The translations under genes and the position numbers were made by a program. Shown in pieces: positions 6,585-7,619 of a DNA stretch of 7,619 nucleotides (positions are counted from its first letter, which is position 1; each line of letters opens with the position of its first letter). Source of the stretch: an uncultured bacterium (GTDB lineage Bacteria > Bacteroidota > Bacteroidia > Bacteroidales > JACABE01); assembly GCA_903911455.1 (NCBI GenBank), contig CAIWDQ010000202.1, forward strand, positions 1-7,619, given 5' to 3'. The notes beneath the pieces were generated by a model. It ran no database searches and was not told where the DNA came from. It saw only the letters and a list, made by a program, of their open reading frames with translations.

Positions 6585-6616
6585 TCCCTAATAGCCTAAA
6601 AGTCTAAAAGCCTAAA
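6585..6616. repeat. Four-unit degenerate 8-bp tandem array, copy B
   Basis: Read on the minus strand, the units are TTTAGGCT, TTTAGACT, TTTAGGCT and ATTAGGGA. The first unit contains the TAG stop of the 308-aa gene. The period, the unit number and the deviant fourth unit starting with A all match the array at 4220-4251, although the unit sequence differs. Confidence 0.75.
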
Positions 6617-7538
6617 CCGCTACCACCTTCTTCATCCCCACATTCACAACCACCTCATGTTTCACCTGTTTCTTTGGAATATTTACAGTTAACGTTTCGT
6701 AGCCTTCTTTAGTGAATGTAATGGTATCGGCATCTTTAGTATATATTCTTACTTTATAGAAACCATCTTCACCACTTATAACTTTTTTCTTTTTAACTCC
6801 AACTTCAACAGCGACATCGCTCAATGCCAGTTTTGTTTCAACATCTTTTACATTGCCTTTCACTAACACAGTATAGTATTTGTGGCGTCCCGGTTTGGCA
6901 TCTCTATGTCTTGTTCTCTTATAAAGTGAAACAAAAAAGTGGTTCGTATCGTCATCATACATCAATAACAGAGCATCTAACACATCTCTAAGCATCAATC
7001 GTGTTTCCTTTACTTTTGCAGGAATTAACTTAACCAAAGCTGCATGTGTCTTAGCTGTAAATTCTCTTTCAGGAGGTTTATTATAAAACTTCAACAGATT
7101 AGCTTTTAAATCTGCAGTCTTAATTGGTGTTACTCCAATCGGAATAAGTTGAGATGAAAGTGTTTCGGCTCTTTCAACAATATGTGATGCTTCCATATAA
7201 AAGTTGCCATCTGTCATCTTAGTAAATCTGGAAATTGGAAATGTAAACATCAGCTTTTCTTCGTTCATATCATTCATAGTATAATATAAACGTAAGCCTT
7301 CTTTAATTACGAACGCTTGTTTATTTGAAGTTAAACGGATTTCTTTTTTCTCGAATGTTACTTTGCTTGGTTTATTTTGTAATCCGAGACTCGCTTTAGA
7401 TATTAGTTTTATGTTTGTATCTAATTCATCTACACAATCTACAATTAGTTGATTATCTTTCCAGATTAGTTTATTCCTTTTCATTAAATCGTTTACCATT
7501 CTAAACATTGAATAATATGATAAATCTATTTGTCTCAT
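6612..7538 (-). CDS. Protein of unknown function with C-terminal carboxypeptidase-regulatory-like beta-sandwich
   Basis: I do not recognise a named family for the first 220 residues of this 308-aa protein. They are mixed alpha/beta with many Lys and begin MRQIDLSYYSMFRMVNDLMKR. There is no signal peptide or membrane segment, so the sequence suggests a cytosolic protein. The part from about residue 222 to 302 looks like a carboxypeptidase-D-regulatory or related Ig-like domain: a VKGNVKD strand start (226-232), SGEDGFYKVRI (255-265) corresponding to the usual T-D-x-x-G-x-F/Y turn, and FTKEGYETLTVNI (275-287). Such domains are usually exported, so their presence here is odd. The gene is first in the minus-strand cluster and has a TATATTTG box shortly upstream. 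Its last codons are duplicated behind the next gene, which suggests it belongs to a multi-copy family. The ATG at 7538 has no Shine-Dalgarno sequence. Confidence 0.72.
   Translation of the reverse strand: MRQIDLSYYSMFRMVNDLMKRNKLIWKDNQLIVDCVDELDTNIKLISKASLGLQNKPSKVTFEKKEIRLTSNKQAFVIKEGLRLYYTMNDMNEEKLMFTFPISRFTKMTDGNFYMEASHIVERAETLSSQLIPIGVTPIKTADLKANLLKFYNKPPEREFTAKTHAALVKLIPAKVKETRLMLRDVLDALLLMYDDDTNHFFVSLYKRTRHRDAKPGRHKYYTVLVKGNVKDVETKLALSDVAVEVGVKKKKVISGEDGFYKVRIYTKDADTITFTKEGYETLTVNIPKKQVKHEVVVNVGMKKVVAV
6641..6680. repeat. 40-bp exact direct repeat, copy B
   Basis: This copy lies inside the intact 308-aa gene and encodes IPKKQVKHEVVVN near its C-terminus. It is identical to 4267-4306. 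Confidence 0.95.
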
Positions 7539-7576
7539 TGTATATCTAATTAATTTATGTACTGATGTTAATCCTA

Positions 7577-7584
7577 CAAATATA
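7577..7584 (-). promoter_or_regulatory. Candidate -7 promoter box for the 308-aa gene
   Basis: On the minus strand the octamer reads TATATTTG, a full match to the Bacteroidota TAnnTTTG consensus. It ends 38 bases before the ATG at 7538. No good -33 TTTG is present at the usual spacing; the nearest TTTG is 29 bases upstream of the box. Confidence 0.42.
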
Positions 7585-7619
7585 TGTATTTATTAACTGT
7601 TATAATTATTCTGCAAATA

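Overview
The window is an AT-rich bacterial segment that looks like Bacteroidota (the Bacteroidetes phylum). This rests on weak or absent Shine-Dalgarno sequences at most starts, TAnnTTTG-type -7 promoter boxes before two genes, a palindromic 3' hairpin of a type I recall as common in this phylum, and protein families typical of it (S41 peptidase with an N-terminal beta-sandwich, carboxypeptidase-regulatory-like domain). No rRNA, tRNA, CRISPR array, transposase or phage gene was seen.

Layout. 1-600 (+): a two-gene unit of a DUF4160 protein and an overlapping DUF2442 protein, closed by a perfect 17-bp-arm palindrome that also lies at the 3' end of the convergent gene. 592-969 (-): an orphan three-helix membrane protein, divergent from the next gene. 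1140-1841 (+): a seven-helix DUF6629-like membrane protein. 1836-1869: a hairpin between convergent gene ends. 1878-7538 (-): three genes in one orientation. In transcription order they are a 308-aa protein of unknown function with a C-terminal beta-sandwich, a 729-aa membrane protein joining two RDD modules to an erythromycin-esterase/ChaN-like globular domain, and a 745-aa secreted S41 peptidase.

The most unusual structure is in the two spacers of this minus-strand cluster. The spacer after the 308-aa gene and the spacer after the 729-aa gene are homologous, with the same parts in the same order. Reading the minus strand, these are (1) the last codons of the 308-aa gene, (2) a TAG stop inside a four-unit array of 8-bp repeats, (3) an AT-rich inverted repeat, and (4) the start of the next gene. 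After the 729-aa gene, only the last 23 codons plus stop of a 308-aa-type gene remain, and 40 nt are identical to the intact copy. The stop codon of the 729-aa gene lies at the edge of this remnant, in another frame. This looks like duplication, cassette exchange or gene conversion around a gene of this family.

Functionally, the S41 peptidase and the globular domain of the 729-aa protein are both predicted to act outside the cytoplasm. The two genes share an upstream element, so they may be co-regulated. The substrate of either is unknown. The plus-strand genes at the left appear independent of this cluster.
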